Below, one piece after another: positions 1 to 5,136 of a stretch of DNA of 5,136 nt (within the stretch, counting starts at the first letter, position 1; every line of letters begins with the position of its first letter). The position numbers and the translations under genes are program-made. The notes below the pieces were generated by a model. The model was given only the letters and a program-made list of their open reading frames with translations, did no database searches and was not told where the DNA came from. Origin of the DNA: Burkholderiales bacterium (GTDB lineage: Bacteria; Pseudomonadota; Gammaproteobacteria; Burkholderiales; CAIKXV01); NCBI GenBank assembly GCA_019751575.1, contig JAIENF010000743.1:1-5136 (forward strand). The letters run 5' to 3'.

Positions 1-134
1 GAACGGACCATCACCTTGCCGTAGAGCGGGTGCTTTACCTTGCGCTCGACCAGCACGGTGACCGTCTTGTCCATCTTGTCGCTGACCACGCGTCCGGTGA
101 GGACGCGTGCGGTCGACGCTTCGGCTTCGGTCAT
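1..134 (-). CDS. rpsQ: 30S ribosomal protein S17, N-terminal part (cut by window edge)
   Basis: S17 is a primary 16S rRNA-binding protein of the 30S subunit with an OB-type beta-barrel fold. Only the first 44 codons plus two bases are present; the rest lies beyond position 1. The visible protein starts [20 protein letters not shown] and continues through [19 protein letters not shown], which matches the S17 family core ([19 protein letters not shown]). The ATG at 134-132 is chosen because the family core follows at the right distance and an AGGGA ribosome-binding site (143-147) lies 8 nt upstream. It follows rpmC by 23 nt, the standard rpmC-rpsQ order. The first ten residues form a short Ala/Glu/Thr-rich leader before the conserved core, as in several betaproteobacterial S17 proteins. 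Confidence 0.96.
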   Translation of the reverse strand, partial: MTEAEASTARVLTGRVVSDKMDKTVTVLVERKVKHPLYGKVMVR

Positions 135-157
135 GGGAACTGTCCCTGGAATTGGTT

Positions 158-379
158 TCAGGCCTTGCCGGACGGCTTGGCGGCCGACCCGGTGCTGGCA
201 AGTTCGGTTGCGATGGTGCGCACGCGCGCGATGTCGCGCTTGACCTTGCGCAGCTCGCTGGTCTTGCCCAGCTGCTGGGTCGCATGCTGCATGCGCAGGT
301 TGAACTGTGCGCGAAGAAGGCTCTTCACCTCGTCGCCCAGTTCCGCCGTCGTGCGTTGACGCAGTTCCTTGGTATTCAT
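158..379 (-). CDS. rpmC: 50S ribosomal protein L29
   Basis: L29 is a small helical 50S protein that binds 23S rRNA next to L23 at the exit of the peptide tunnel. The 73-residue product begins [20 protein letters not shown] and contains the family core [16 protein letters not shown] (about residues 21-37) and [16 protein letters not shown] (about 44-59). The frame is open further upstream, to an ATG at 469, but that extension runs through rplP and resembles nothing in L29. The ATG at 379-377 is preferred: it has GGAGG (385-389) 5 nt upstream and sits 1 nt after the rplP stop. That ribosome-binding site lies inside the last codons of rplP, so the two genes are probably translationally coupled. 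The end ([12 protein letters not shown]) extends about ten residues past the E. coli protein (63 aa) and is probably flexible. Confidence 0.97.
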   Translation of the reverse strand: MNTKELRQRTTAELGDEVKSLLRAQFNLRMQHATQQLGKTSELRKVKRDIARVRTIATELASTGSAAKPSGKA

Positions 380-380
380 A

Positions 381-797
381 TCAACCTCCGACCTGGCGCG
401 CGACGAATGCCGTGCGCAACGGCAGCTTGGCCGATGCAAGGCGGAATGCCTCGCGGGCCAGCGTCTCATCGACCCCGTCCATCTCGTACAGCATCTTGCC
501 CGGCTGGATCTCGGCGACGTAGTACTCGGGGTTGCCCTTGCCGTTACCCATGCGGACCTCTGCAGGCTTCTGCGAGATCGGCTTGTCCGGGAAGATCCGG
601 ATCCAGATCCGGCCGCCGCGCTTGATGTGCCGCGTCATCGCCCGACGGGCGGCTTCGATCTGGCGGGCAGTCAGGCGACCACGGTCGAGCGCCTTCAGGC
701 CGAATTCGCCGAAGCTCACCTTGTTGCCGCGGGTGGCGATGCCGCGATTGCGGCCCTTCTGCTCTTTACGGTATTTTCTTCTAGCTGGCTGCAGCAT
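381..797 (-). CDS. rplP: 50S ribosomal protein L16
   Basis: L16 is a late-assembling 50S protein near the A-site tRNA and the peptidyl transferase centre. The product is 138 residues (E. coli 136) and runs the full family length: [19 protein letters not shown] at the start, [24 protein letters not shown] at about 33-56, [10 protein letters not shown] at about 65-74, then [21 protein letters not shown] and LYEMDGV. Arg82 in VRMGNGKG corresponds to E. coli Arg81, the residue hydroxylated by the YcfD/RoxA oxygenase in that species. Whether it is modified here cannot be told from the sequence. The ATG lies inside the end of rpsC (17-nt overlap), with GGAG at 804-807 placed 6 nt upstream; this fits coupled translation. 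The stop is 1 nt before the rpmC start. Confidence 0.98.
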   Translation of the reverse strand: MLQPARRKYRKEQKGRNRGIATRGNKVSFGEFGLKALDRGRLTARQIEAARRAMTRHIKRGGRIWIRIFPDKPISQKPAEVRMGNGKGNPEYYVAEIQPGKMLYEMDGVDETLAREAFRLASAKLPLRTAFVARQVGG

Positions 798-1506
798 TTC
801 TCACTCCGGACTTGCGCGGCTTGCGTTCCGGCTCGATCGCGGGAGCCGGTGCAACTTCCGGCGCCACTTCGTTCTTGCCGAGGACATCGCCCTTGTAGAC
901 CCAGACCTTGATGCCGATGACACCATAGGTCGTCTTGGCTTCCGAAACGCCGTACTCGATCACGGCGCGCAGCGTATGCAGCGGGACCCGGCCTTCGCGG
1001 TACCACTCGCGACGCGCGATCTCGATCCCGTTCAGGCGACCCGAGCTCATGATCTTGATGCCCTGGGCTCCCAGGCGCATCGCGTTCTGCATCGCACGCT
1101 TCATCGCGCGGCGGAACATGATGCGCTTCTCGAGCTGGGACGAGATCGAGTCGGCGATCAGCTGAGCGTCGAGTTCCGGCTTGCGGATCTCTTCGATGTT
1201 CACGTGGACGTTCTGCACCCCCATGAACTTGCGCAGCGCGCTGCGCAGCGCCTCGATGTCCTCGCCCTTCTTGCCGATGACCACGCCCGGACGCGCGCTG
1301 AAGATGGTGATCTTGGCGTCGCGTGCAGGACGCTCGATCAGCACGCGGCCGACCGCTGCATGGGCGAGCTTCTTCTTGAGGAAGTCGCGCACCTTGATGT
1401 CTTCGGCCAGCATGCCGGCGAAATTCTTGTGATTGGCGTACCAGCGCGAGGTCCAGTTGCGCTGGACCGCGAGCCGAAAGCCGATCGGATGGATCTTCTG
1501 TCCCAT
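781..1506 (-). CDS. rpsC: 30S ribosomal protein S3
   Basis: S3 sits at the mRNA entry channel of the 30S subunit and, with S4 and S5, contributes to mRNA unwinding. The 241-residue protein opens with [18 protein letters not shown], the invariant S3 start. A type II KH domain follows, with the GXXG loop visible as GKKG at residues 78-81. The C-terminal domain holds the conserved block [25 protein letters not shown], then [26 protein letters not shown] and [15 protein letters not shown]. After VYKGD there is a tail of about 35 residues rich in Ala, Pro and Glu with a basic patch (ERKPRKSG); S3 tails vary in length and the E. coli protein has 233 residues. GAGGG at 1512-1516 lies 5 nt before the ATG. 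A 47-nt spacer separates it from rplV, and its end overlaps rplP. Confidence 0.98.
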   Translation of the reverse strand: MGQKIHPIGFRLAVQRNWTSRWYANHKNFAGMLAEDIKVRDFLKKKLAHAAVGRVLIERPARDAKITIFSARPGVVIGKKGEDIEALRSALRKFMGVQNVHVNIEEIRKPELDAQLIADSISSQLEKRIMFRRAMKRAMQNAMRLGAQGIKIMSSGRLNGIEIARREWYREGRVPLHTLRAVIEYGVSEAKTTYGVIGIKVWVYKGDVLGKNEVAPEVAPAPAIEPERKPRKSGVRNAAAS

Positions 1507-1553
1507 ATGTACCCTCTATGCCCCGTCTGTCGGTCAGTCTATGGATGCGGCGG
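1507..1553 (-). other. rplV-rpsC spacer, 47 nt
   Basis: This spacer is longer than most in the cluster. It holds the rpsC ribosome-binding site (GAGGG, 1512-1516). It also has four degenerate tandem tetramers, NGTC on the plus strand at 1524-1539 (GACN in the transcript), and a direct repeat TCTATG at 1515-1520 and 1538-1543. No stable hairpin, promoter or terminator is apparent, and no gene fits in it. Confidence 0.6.
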
Positions 1554-1889
1554 CTACTTGCCGTCGCCCACTGCCAGATAGACGTGGCAGGTCGGTTTGG
1601 TGATGCTGGACGCACGCCCCTTGGCGCGCGGCATGAAACGCTTCAGGCTGGTGCCGCGCTCGACGTGGATCAGCGTGACCTTCAGCTCGTCGATGTCCGC
1701 CGCGTCGTTGTGCTCGGCGTTGGCGATCGCCGACTCGAGCACCTTCTTGATGATGACGGCGCCCTTCTTCGGGCTGAACGTGAGCAGGTTGAGCGCGCGC
1801 TCGACCGGCAGGCCGCGGATCTGGTCTGCGACCAGGCGGCCTTTCTGTGCCGAGAGGCGTACACCACGCAATGTGGCCTTGGTCTGCAT
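1554..1889 (-). CDS. rplV: 50S ribosomal protein L22
   Basis: L22 binds 23S rRNA domains, and its long beta-hairpin lines the peptide exit tunnel opposite L4. The 111-residue product (E. coli 110) shows [22 protein letters not shown] (about 12-33), [14 protein letters not shown] (about 48-61), DIDELKV and the hairpin region [14 protein letters not shown] (81-94). The hairpin is intact: residues 81-84 (SLKR) align with E. coli SMKR, where a deletion of residues 82-84 is known to give erythromycin resistance. Residue 63 is Ala in [10 protein letters not shown], where E. coli and most relatives I recall have Gly. The start is clear: AAGGAG (1898-1903), overlapping the rpsS stop codon, lies 8 nt before the ATG. 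The C-terminus is VGDGK. Confidence 0.98.
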   Translation of the reverse strand: MQTKATLRGVRLSAQKGRLVADQIRGLPVERALNLLTFSPKKGAVIIKKVLESAIANAEHNDAADIDELKVTLIHVERGTSLKRFMPRAKGRASSITKPTCHVYLAVGDGK

Positions 1890-1901
1890 GTGTATGGCTC
1901 C

Positions 1902-2189
1902 TTACCTGCCCGGACCCTTGGCGGCCTTGCGGTCGCCAGAGTGTCCCTTGAACGTGCGCGTGTGCGCGAACTCGCCCAGCTTGTGGCCGACCATGTTCTC
2001 GGACACGAACACGGGGATGTGCTGCCGCCCGTTGTGCACCGCGATCGTCAGGCCGACGAAATCCGGGAGGATCGTCGAACGACGCGACCAGGTCTTGATC
2101 GGACGCTTGTCGTTGTTCGAACGGGCCTTCTCCACCTTGCCGAACAGGTGATGATCGACGAAGGGGCCTTTCTTTACTGAACGTGCCAT
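1902..2189 (-). CDS. rpsS: 30S ribosomal protein S19
   Basis: S19 lies in the head of the 30S subunit, forms a complex with S13, and contacts the A-site finger of the 50S subunit. The product is 95 residues (E. coli 92) and full length. [15 protein letters not shown] is followed by [28 protein letters not shown], then [20 protein letters not shown] and a basic tail [10 protein letters not shown]. The ATG is 6 nt after the rplB stop. AAGGGG (2199-2204), which overlaps the end of rplB, is the likely ribosome-binding site at 9-nt spacing, so expression is probably coupled to rplB. The stop codon shares bases with the rplV ribosome-binding site (TAAGGAG), linking it to the next gene as well. Confidence 0.98.
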   Translation of the reverse strand: MARSVKKGPFVDHHLFGKVEKARSNNDKRPIKTWSRRSTILPDFVGLTIAVHNGRQHIPVFVSENMVGHKLGEFAHTRTFKGHSGDRKAAKGPGR

Positions 2190-2195
2190 CTCGTT

Positions 2196-3026
2196 TTACC
2201 CCTTGGTCGAGTTGCGCCGCCGCACGATCATGCTGCTCGTGCGCTTGTTCTTGCGGGTCTTGTAGCCCTTGGTCAGCTGGCCCCACGGGCTCACCGGATG
2301 ACGCCCGGCCGCGGTCTTGCCCTCGCCACCGCCGTGCGGATGGTCGACCGGGTTCATCGCGACACCGCGAACCGTCGGACGCACGCCGCGCCAGCGCATC
2401 GCGCCCGCCTTGCCGATCGACCGCAGGTTGTGCTCGGAGTTGCCGACCTCGCCGATGGTGGCGCGGCAATCGACGTGAACCTTGCGGATCTCGCCCGAAC
2501 GAAGGCGCAGCTGGGCGTAGCTGCTTTCACGGGCCAGCAGCTGGACCGAGGCGCCGGCCGAACGGGCCATCTGCGCGCCCTTGCCGGGCTGCATCTCGAT
2601 GCAATGGATCGTCGTGCCGACCGGGATGTTGCGGATCGGCAGCGTGTTGCCGGCCTTGATCGGTGCTTCGGAACCGCTGATCAGCTTCATGCCCGCCGAC
2701 ACGCCGTTCGGCGCGATGATGTAGCGGCGCTCGCCGTCGGCGTAGCACAGCAGGGCGATGTTCGCGCTGCGGTTCGGGTCGTACTCGAGGCGTTCGACCC
2801 TTGCCTCGATGCCGTCCTTGTTGCGCTTGAAATCGATCACGCGGTAGTGGTGCTTGTGGCCACCACCCTTGTGGCGCGTGGTGATGTGGCCCTTGCTGTT
2901 GCGCCCGGCGTTCTGGATCTGCTTCTCGAGCAGCGGCGCGAACGGCTCGCCCTTGTGCAGCTCGGGATTGACGACCTTGACGACGGCACGGCGGCCGGCG
3001 GATGTGGGTTTTACCTTGACCAGCAT
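2196..3026 (-). CDS. rplB: 50S ribosomal protein L2
   Basis: L2 is the largest and one of the most conserved 50S proteins, needed for subunit association and peptidyl transferase centre assembly. The 276-residue product (E. coli 273) begins [20 protein letters not shown]. It contains [16 protein letters not shown] (51-66), [41 protein letters not shown] and the signature [16 protein letters not shown] (221-236). His229 in that motif is the residue implicated in function in E. coli. The frame opens upstream to an ATG at 3050, giving eight extra residues (MLAWRRAE) that read through the end of rplW. The ATG at 3026-3024 is preferred because the family starts here and GGAGG (3036-3040) lies 9 nt upstream. 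It begins 1 nt after the rplW stop. Confidence 0.98.
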   Translation of the reverse strand: MLVKVKPTSAGRRAVVKVVNPELHKGEPFAPLLEKQIQNAGRNSKGHITTRHKGGGHKHHYRVIDFKRNKDGIEARVERLEYDPNRSANIALLCYADGERRYIIAPNGVSAGMKLISGSEAPIKAGNTLPIRNIPVGTTIHCIEMQPGKGAQMARSAGASVQLLARESSYAQLRLRSGEIRKVHVDCRATIGEVGNSEHNLRSIGKAGAMRWRGVRPTVRGVAMNPVDHPHGGGEGKTAAGRHPVSPWGQLTKGYKTRKNKRTSSMIVRRRNSTKG

Positions 3027-3027
3027 T

Positions 3028-3360
3028 TCAGCGCGCCTCCAGGCCAGCAAACACGATTTCCTGGCCTTCCTTGATCTGCACGTAGGCCTTCTTCCAGCTG
3101 CGACGGCGACCGACGAAGCGGCCGAAGCGCTTCTCTTTCCCGTCGTAGTTCAGGGTACGCACCGATACGACTTCGATCTTCTTGTCCTTGGTGCTGAACA
3201 TCAGCTCGACCGCAGCCTTGATTTCCGGCTTGGTCGCGTTCTTCAGCACCTCGAACACGATCTGGTTGTGCTTGTCGGCCACCATCGTGCTCTTCTCCGA
3301 CACCAGCGGTGCCAGGAGGATCTGCATCAACCGCTCTTCGCGGGTAGCGGGAAGACTCAC
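3028..3360 (-). CDS. rplW: 50S ribosomal protein L23 (GTG start)
   Basis: L23 borders the peptide exit tunnel and is the docking site for trigger factor and signal recognition particle. With the GTG start at 3360-3358 the product is 110 residues: [24 protein letters not shown], then [24 protein letters not shown], and the C-terminal core [26 protein letters not shown]. The GTG is preferred over the ATG at 3327 (Met12) because betaproteobacterial L23 proteins have residues before RLMQ-LLAP, and because GAGGAG (3369-3374) lies 8 nt upstream. The GTG overlaps the rplD stop as GTGA, a 4-nt overlap. Between ELMF and RTLN there are about five residues more than in E. coli or Burkholderia L23 as I recall them (the STKDKKIE segment, about 55-62). 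Glu8-Glu9 in the leader are not part of the trigger-factor site, which I did not try to place. Confidence 0.95.
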   Translation of the reverse strand: MSLPATREERLMQILLAPLVSEKSTMVADKHNQIVFEVLKNATKPEIKAAVELMFSTKDKKIEVVSVRTLNYDGKEKRFGRFVGRRRSWKKAYVQIKEGQEIVFAGLEAR

Positions 3361-3977
3361 TTGAGGATCTCCTCGAGGCGGGCGATTGCGTTCCGGGTGA
3401 AGAGCACCTTGTCGAACTGCAACAGCGAAAGCGGGTCGGTCTGCTCGACGCGCAACACGCCCACGTAGGAGAGGTTGCGCGAGGACAGGAACAGGTTCTC
3501 GTCGAGCTGGTCGGTGACGATCAGCACGTCGTCGAAGCCCATGCCCTTGACCTTGTCGGCCAGCATCTTGGTCTTCGGCGACTCGACGGTGAAGGCGTCG
3601 ACGACGCACAGGCGGTCTTCACGGGCGAGCTGCGAGAGGATCGCCGCCAGGCCGGCGCGATACATCTTGCGGTTCACCTTCTGGGTGAAGTTCTCGTCGG
3701 CCTGCGACGCGAACACCTTGCCGCCGCCACGCCACAGCGGGCTGGACGCGCGGCCTGCACGGGCGCGGCCGGTGCCCTTCTGGCGCCACGGCTTCTTCGT
3801 GCTCTTGTTGACGTCGCTGCGTTCCTTCTGCGCGCGCGTCCCCTGGCGGGCGTTGGCCTGGTAGGCCACGACCACCTGGTGCACCAGCGCCTCGTTGAAC
3901 TCGCGCGCGAACAGCTGGTCGCTGGCCGCCAGCGTCGAGCTCGAATTGCCCTGCGAATCGATGAGTTTCAGTTCCAT
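3357..3977 (-). CDS. rplD: 50S ribosomal protein L4
   Basis: L4 binds 23S rRNA and extends a loop into the peptide exit tunnel near L22. In E. coli it also represses its own operon at the S10 leader. The 206-residue product (E. coli 201) shows the start [10 protein letters not shown] and the central loop with [28 protein letters not shown] (about 59-86), the region where macrolide-resistance substitutions are known. [19 protein letters not shown] (about 99-117) and [21 protein letters not shown] follow. The loop looks intact. The ATG shares one base with the rplC stop (TGATG), so initiation is probably coupled to termination of L3. The upstream purine-rich stretch (AAGGCGGG) is only a moderate ribosome-binding site. 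The 3' end overlaps the rplW start by 4 nt. Confidence 0.98.
   Translation of the reverse strand: MELKLIDSQGNSSSTLAASDQLFAREFNEALVHQVVVAYQANARQGTRAQKERSDVNKSTKKPWRQKGTGRARAGRASSPLWRGGGKVFASQADENFTQKVNRKMYRAGLAAILSQLAREDRLCVVDAFTVESPKTKMLADKVKGMGFDDVLIVTDQLDENLFLSSRNLSYVGVLRVEQTDPLSLLQFDKVLFTRNAIARLEEILK
3369..3374 (-). promoter_or_regulatory. Ribosome-binding site deciding the rplW GTG start
   Basis: The transcript reads GAGGAG here, 8 nt before the GTG at 3360-3358 and inside the last codons of rplD. The next bases allow a short stem: GAGG (3371-3374) with CCTC (3363-3366) around an AGAT loop. Ribosomes finishing rplD would open it. The site favours the GTG over the downstream ATG at 3327. 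The stem is only 4 bp, so any regulatory role is an inference. Confidence 0.6.
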
Positions 3978-4621
3978 CAGGCACCCGCCTTGACCGCAGC
4001 GCGGACGATCAGATGGCCATTCTTGGCACCGGGGACGGCACCCTTGAGCAGCAGCAGCTTGCGTTCGGCGTCGATGCGCACGATCTCGAGGTTCTGCACC
4101 GTGCGGCGCACGTCGCCGAGGTGGCCGGCCATCCGCTTGCCGGGGAACACGCGACCCGGATCCTGGTTCTGGCCGATCGAACCCGGGCTGTTGTGCGAGA
4201 CCGAGTTGCCGTGGCTGGCACGGTTGGACGAGAAGTGGTGGCGCTTGATCGCACCGGCGAAACCCTTGCCCTGGGTCGTGCCCGACACGTCGACCAGCTG
4301 GCCGACCTTGAACAGGTCGACGTCGATCACCGAACCCGGCTTGATGTCGTCCGAGGCCGGTGCGTCCAGCCGGAACTCCTTCAGCGCGGTGCCGGCCTGC
4401 ACGCCGGCCTTGGCGAAATGCCCGGCCGCGGGCTTGATCACGCGGCTGGCACGGCGCGAGCCGAAGGCGACCTGCACGGCAGAGTAGCCGTCGCGCTCGA
4501 CCGACTTGACCTGGGCGACGCGGTTGTTCGAGACATCGACGACGGTGACGGGAACCGAGTCTCCGTCATCGGTGAAGATGCGAGTCATGCCGACCTTGCG
4601 GCCGACGAGTCCGATGCTCAT
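3977..4621 (-). CDS. rplC: 50S ribosomal protein L3
   Basis: L3 is an early assembly protein of the 50S subunit, with an extension reaching close to the peptidyl transferase centre. The 214-residue product (E. coli 209) begins [20 protein letters not shown] and includes [15 protein letters not shown] (about 63-77). The signature region [30 protein letters not shown] is at about 114-143, followed by [24 protein letters not shown] and [22 protein letters not shown]. Gln153 in GQNQDPG aligns with E. coli Gln150, which PrmB methylates; its modification here is unproven. GGAG (4629-4632) lies 7 nt before the ATG. The stop overlaps the rplD start by one base. Upstream is the longest spacer in the window (109 nt). 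Confidence 0.98.
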   Translation of the reverse strand: MSIGLVGRKVGMTRIFTDDGDSVPVTVVDVSNNRVAQVKSVERDGYSAVQVAFGSRRASRVIKPAAGHFAKAGVQAGTALKEFRLDAPASDDIKPGSVIDVDLFKVGQLVDVSGTTQGKGFAGAIKRHHFSSNRASHGNSVSHNSPGSIGQNQDPGRVFPGKRMAGHLGDVRRTVQNLEIVRIDAERKLLLLKGAVPGAKNGHLIVRAAVKAGA

Positions 4622-4730
4622 CTTGTTTCTCCATGTGCCGGTTACGATTGACCGGCGAAGGTTTGGTGCTTCTGCTGCGAACTGCCTGGATACGGTTTGC
4701 CGCGCGCTGCTGCTCCGGCCGCCTGGGCGA
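4622..4730 (-). other. rpsJ-rplC spacer, 109 nt
   Basis: This is the only gap over 50 nt in the window. On the transcript strand it starts GC-rich with two GCAGCAG copies, then contains a perfect 6-bp inverted repeat (4637-4656), and ends with the rplC ribosome-binding site. I see no credible sigma-70 promoter, no T-tract terminator and no coding frame of useful length. Its role may be none, a translational control element for rplC, or an RNA processing site. Confidence 0.6.
4637..4656 (-). promoter_or_regulatory. Candidate hairpin upstream of the rplC ribosome-binding site
   Basis: The transcript can pair GCCGGT with ACCGGC across an 8-nt loop (CAATCGTA), giving a perfect 6-bp, mostly G-C stem. 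It ends 4 nt before the GGAG of rplC. No run of U follows, so it is not a typical intrinsic terminator. Regulation of rplC translation is possible but only inferred from position. Confidence 0.4.
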
Positions 4731-5039
4731 TCAGAGCTTGATTTCGACGTCCACGCCAGCCGGAAGGTCCAGCTTCATCAGCGCATCGACCGTCTTGTCG
4801 GTCGGATCGATGATGTCCATCAGGCGCAGGTGGGTACGGATCTCGAACTGGTCGCGCGAGGTCTTGTTGACGTGGGGCGAACGCAGGACGTCGAAGCGCT
4901 CGACGCGGGTGGGCAGGGGCACCGGGCCCTTGACCACGGCGCCGGTGCGCTTGGCGGTGTCCACGATCTCGATCGCCGACTGATCGATCAGCCGGTAGTC
5001 GAACGCCTTGAGGCGAATCCTGATTTTCTGGTTTGACAT
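4731..5039 (-). CDS. rpsJ: 30S ribosomal protein S10 (NusE)
   Basis: S10 is a 30S head protein. As NusE it also pairs with NusB in transcription antitermination and links RNA polymerase-bound NusG to the ribosome. The 102-residue product (E. coli 103) is full length: [21 protein letters not shown], then AEIV-like [44 protein letters not shown] and [22 protein letters not shown]. The [21 protein letters not shown] and [14 protein letters not shown] wording matches betaproteobacterial S10 more closely than gammaproteobacterial S10 as I recall them. It starts only 19 nt after the tuf stop, with no room for the long leader found before rpsJ in E. coli. The ribosome-binding site is weak (GCGAG just before the ATG). 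It is normally first in the S10 operon, but here it is probably co-transcribed with tuf. Confidence 0.98.
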   Translation of the reverse strand: MSNQKIRIRLKAFDYRLIDQSAIEIVDTAKRTGAVVKGPVPLPTRVERFDVLRSPHVNKTSRDQFEIRTHLRLMDIIDPTDKTVDALMKLDLPAGVDVEIKL

Positions 5040-5058
5040 TTCTCGCTTGCTCGAAGTC

Positions 5059-5136
5059 TTACGCGATCACTTTGGCGACGACACCCGCGCCAACGGTCTT
5101 GCCACCTTCGCGGATCGCGAAGCGCAGCCCCTCTTC
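5059..5136 (-). CDS. tuf: Elongation factor Tu, C-terminal end (cut by window edge)
   Basis: EF-Tu is the GTPase that delivers aminoacyl-tRNA to the ribosome. Only the last 25 codons and the stop are present: [25 protein letters not shown]. This matches the end of EF-Tu domain III ([19 protein letters not shown]), which is very strongly conserved; the GTPase domain lies outside the window. E. coli has Arg where this protein has Lys before TVGAG, and the last residues (VIA) differ from the E. coli ending; both are mild changes. Its place directly before rpsJ matches the str operon order rpsL-rpsG-fusA-tuf and suggests the str and S10 operons are contiguous here. In species with two tuf copies this would be the str-operon copy. 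Confidence 0.96.
   Translation of the reverse strand, partial: EEGLRFAIREGGKTVGAGVVAKVIA

Noticed and set aside
380..469. Upstream extension of rpmC to an ATG at 469
   Set aside because: The extra 30 residues are out-of-frame rplP sequence; the ATG at 379 has a strong ribosome-binding site and the family N-terminus.
532..1581. Long plus-strand open frame (349 codons) opposite rplP, rpsC and the rplV end
   Set aside because: It is antisense to well-identified ribosomal genes, crosses gene boundaries, and its composition (rich in Arg, Ala, Asp, His, Leu) is typical of a shadow frame in GC-rich DNA.
716..1615. Minus-strand frame (299 codons) overlapping rpsC in a different frame
   Set aside because: It is out of frame with S3, and its low-complexity Arg/Pro/Ala-rich translation matches no ribosomal protein.
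1534..2469. Minus-strand frame (311 codons) spanning parts of rplB, rpsS and rplV
   Set aside because: It runs out of frame through three confidently identified genes and is not a fusion of them.
3027..3050. Upstream extension of rplB to an ATG at 3050
   Set aside because: It adds MLAWRRAE from the end of rplW; the ATG at 3026 is better placed relative to GGAGG and fits the L2 family start.
2298..3074. Plus-strand open frame (258 codons) opposite rplB
   Set aside because: It is fully antisense to L2, which is complete and conserved along its length; no family resemblance is seen.
4565..4634. Small upstream reading frame beginning at the ATG at 4634-4632 and overlapping the rplC start
   Set aside because: The ATG belongs to the CATGGAG ribosome-binding region, has no ribosome-binding site of its own, and the short peptide has no support.
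4013..4651. Plus-strand open frame (212 codons) opposite rplC
   Set aside because: It mirrors the L3 gene almost end to end; open antisense frames follow from the strong third-position GC bias.
4637..4656. Intrinsic terminator between rpsJ and rplC
   Set aside because: The inverted repeat has only 6 bp and no U-tract follows; termination here would cut off essential downstream genes.
1..5136. An undescribed accessory or defence system
   Set aside because: The whole window is accounted for by conserved ribosomal genes in the standard order, with only short spacers.

Overview
This window carries one continuous stretch of ribosomal-protein operon, read entirely on the minus strand. It is the S10 operon joined directly to the 3' end of an elongation factor Tu gene. 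In transcription order (high to low coordinate) the genes are: tuf (C-terminal 25 codons only), rpsJ (S10), rplC (L3), rplD (L4), rplW (L23), rplB (L2), rpsS (S19), rplV (L22), rpsC (S3), rplP (L16), rpmC (L29) and the first 44 codons of rpsQ (S17). Ten genes are complete and two are cut by the window edges. No RNA gene, mobile element, CRISPR array, terminator or convincing promoter is visible.

The organism is most likely a high-GC proteobacterium, and the proteins read as betaproteobacterial. S10 has the beta-like [22 protein letters not shown] stretch (split here: [11 protein letters not shown], then [11 protein letters not shown]). L23 carries an N-terminal extension before the RLMQ-LLAP core. 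L29 has the FNLRMQ-ATQQL pattern, and tuf sits immediately upstream of rpsJ, as is usual in that class. This placement comes from remembered family sequences, not from a search, and I do not assign a genus.

The layout is very tight. rplC/rplD overlap by 1 nt, rplD/rplW by 4 nt (GTGA) and rpsC/rplP by 17 nt. rplW/rplB and rplP/rpmC are separated by 1 nt, and rpsS starts 6 nt after rplB. The only longer spacers are 109 nt between rpsJ and rplC, 47 nt between rplV and rpsC, 23 nt between rpmC and rpsQ, 19 nt between tuf and rpsJ, and 12 nt between rpsS and rplV. Most starts have a recognisable Shine-Dalgarno sequence, often inside the upstream gene, which fits translational coupling. The products build both ribosomal subunits: L3, L4, L23, L2, L22, L16 and L29 in 50S; S10, S19, S3 and S17 in 30S. 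They are made from a shared polycistronic message that probably begins upstream of tuf, outside the window.

I do not see an undescribed biological system here; this is core housekeeping DNA. The points worth a second look are modest: the missing E. coli-style S10 leader at the tuf-rpsJ junction, a hairpin in the unusually long rpsJ-rplC spacer, a GTG start with a self-complementary ribosome-binding site for rplW, and an apparent short insertion in L23.
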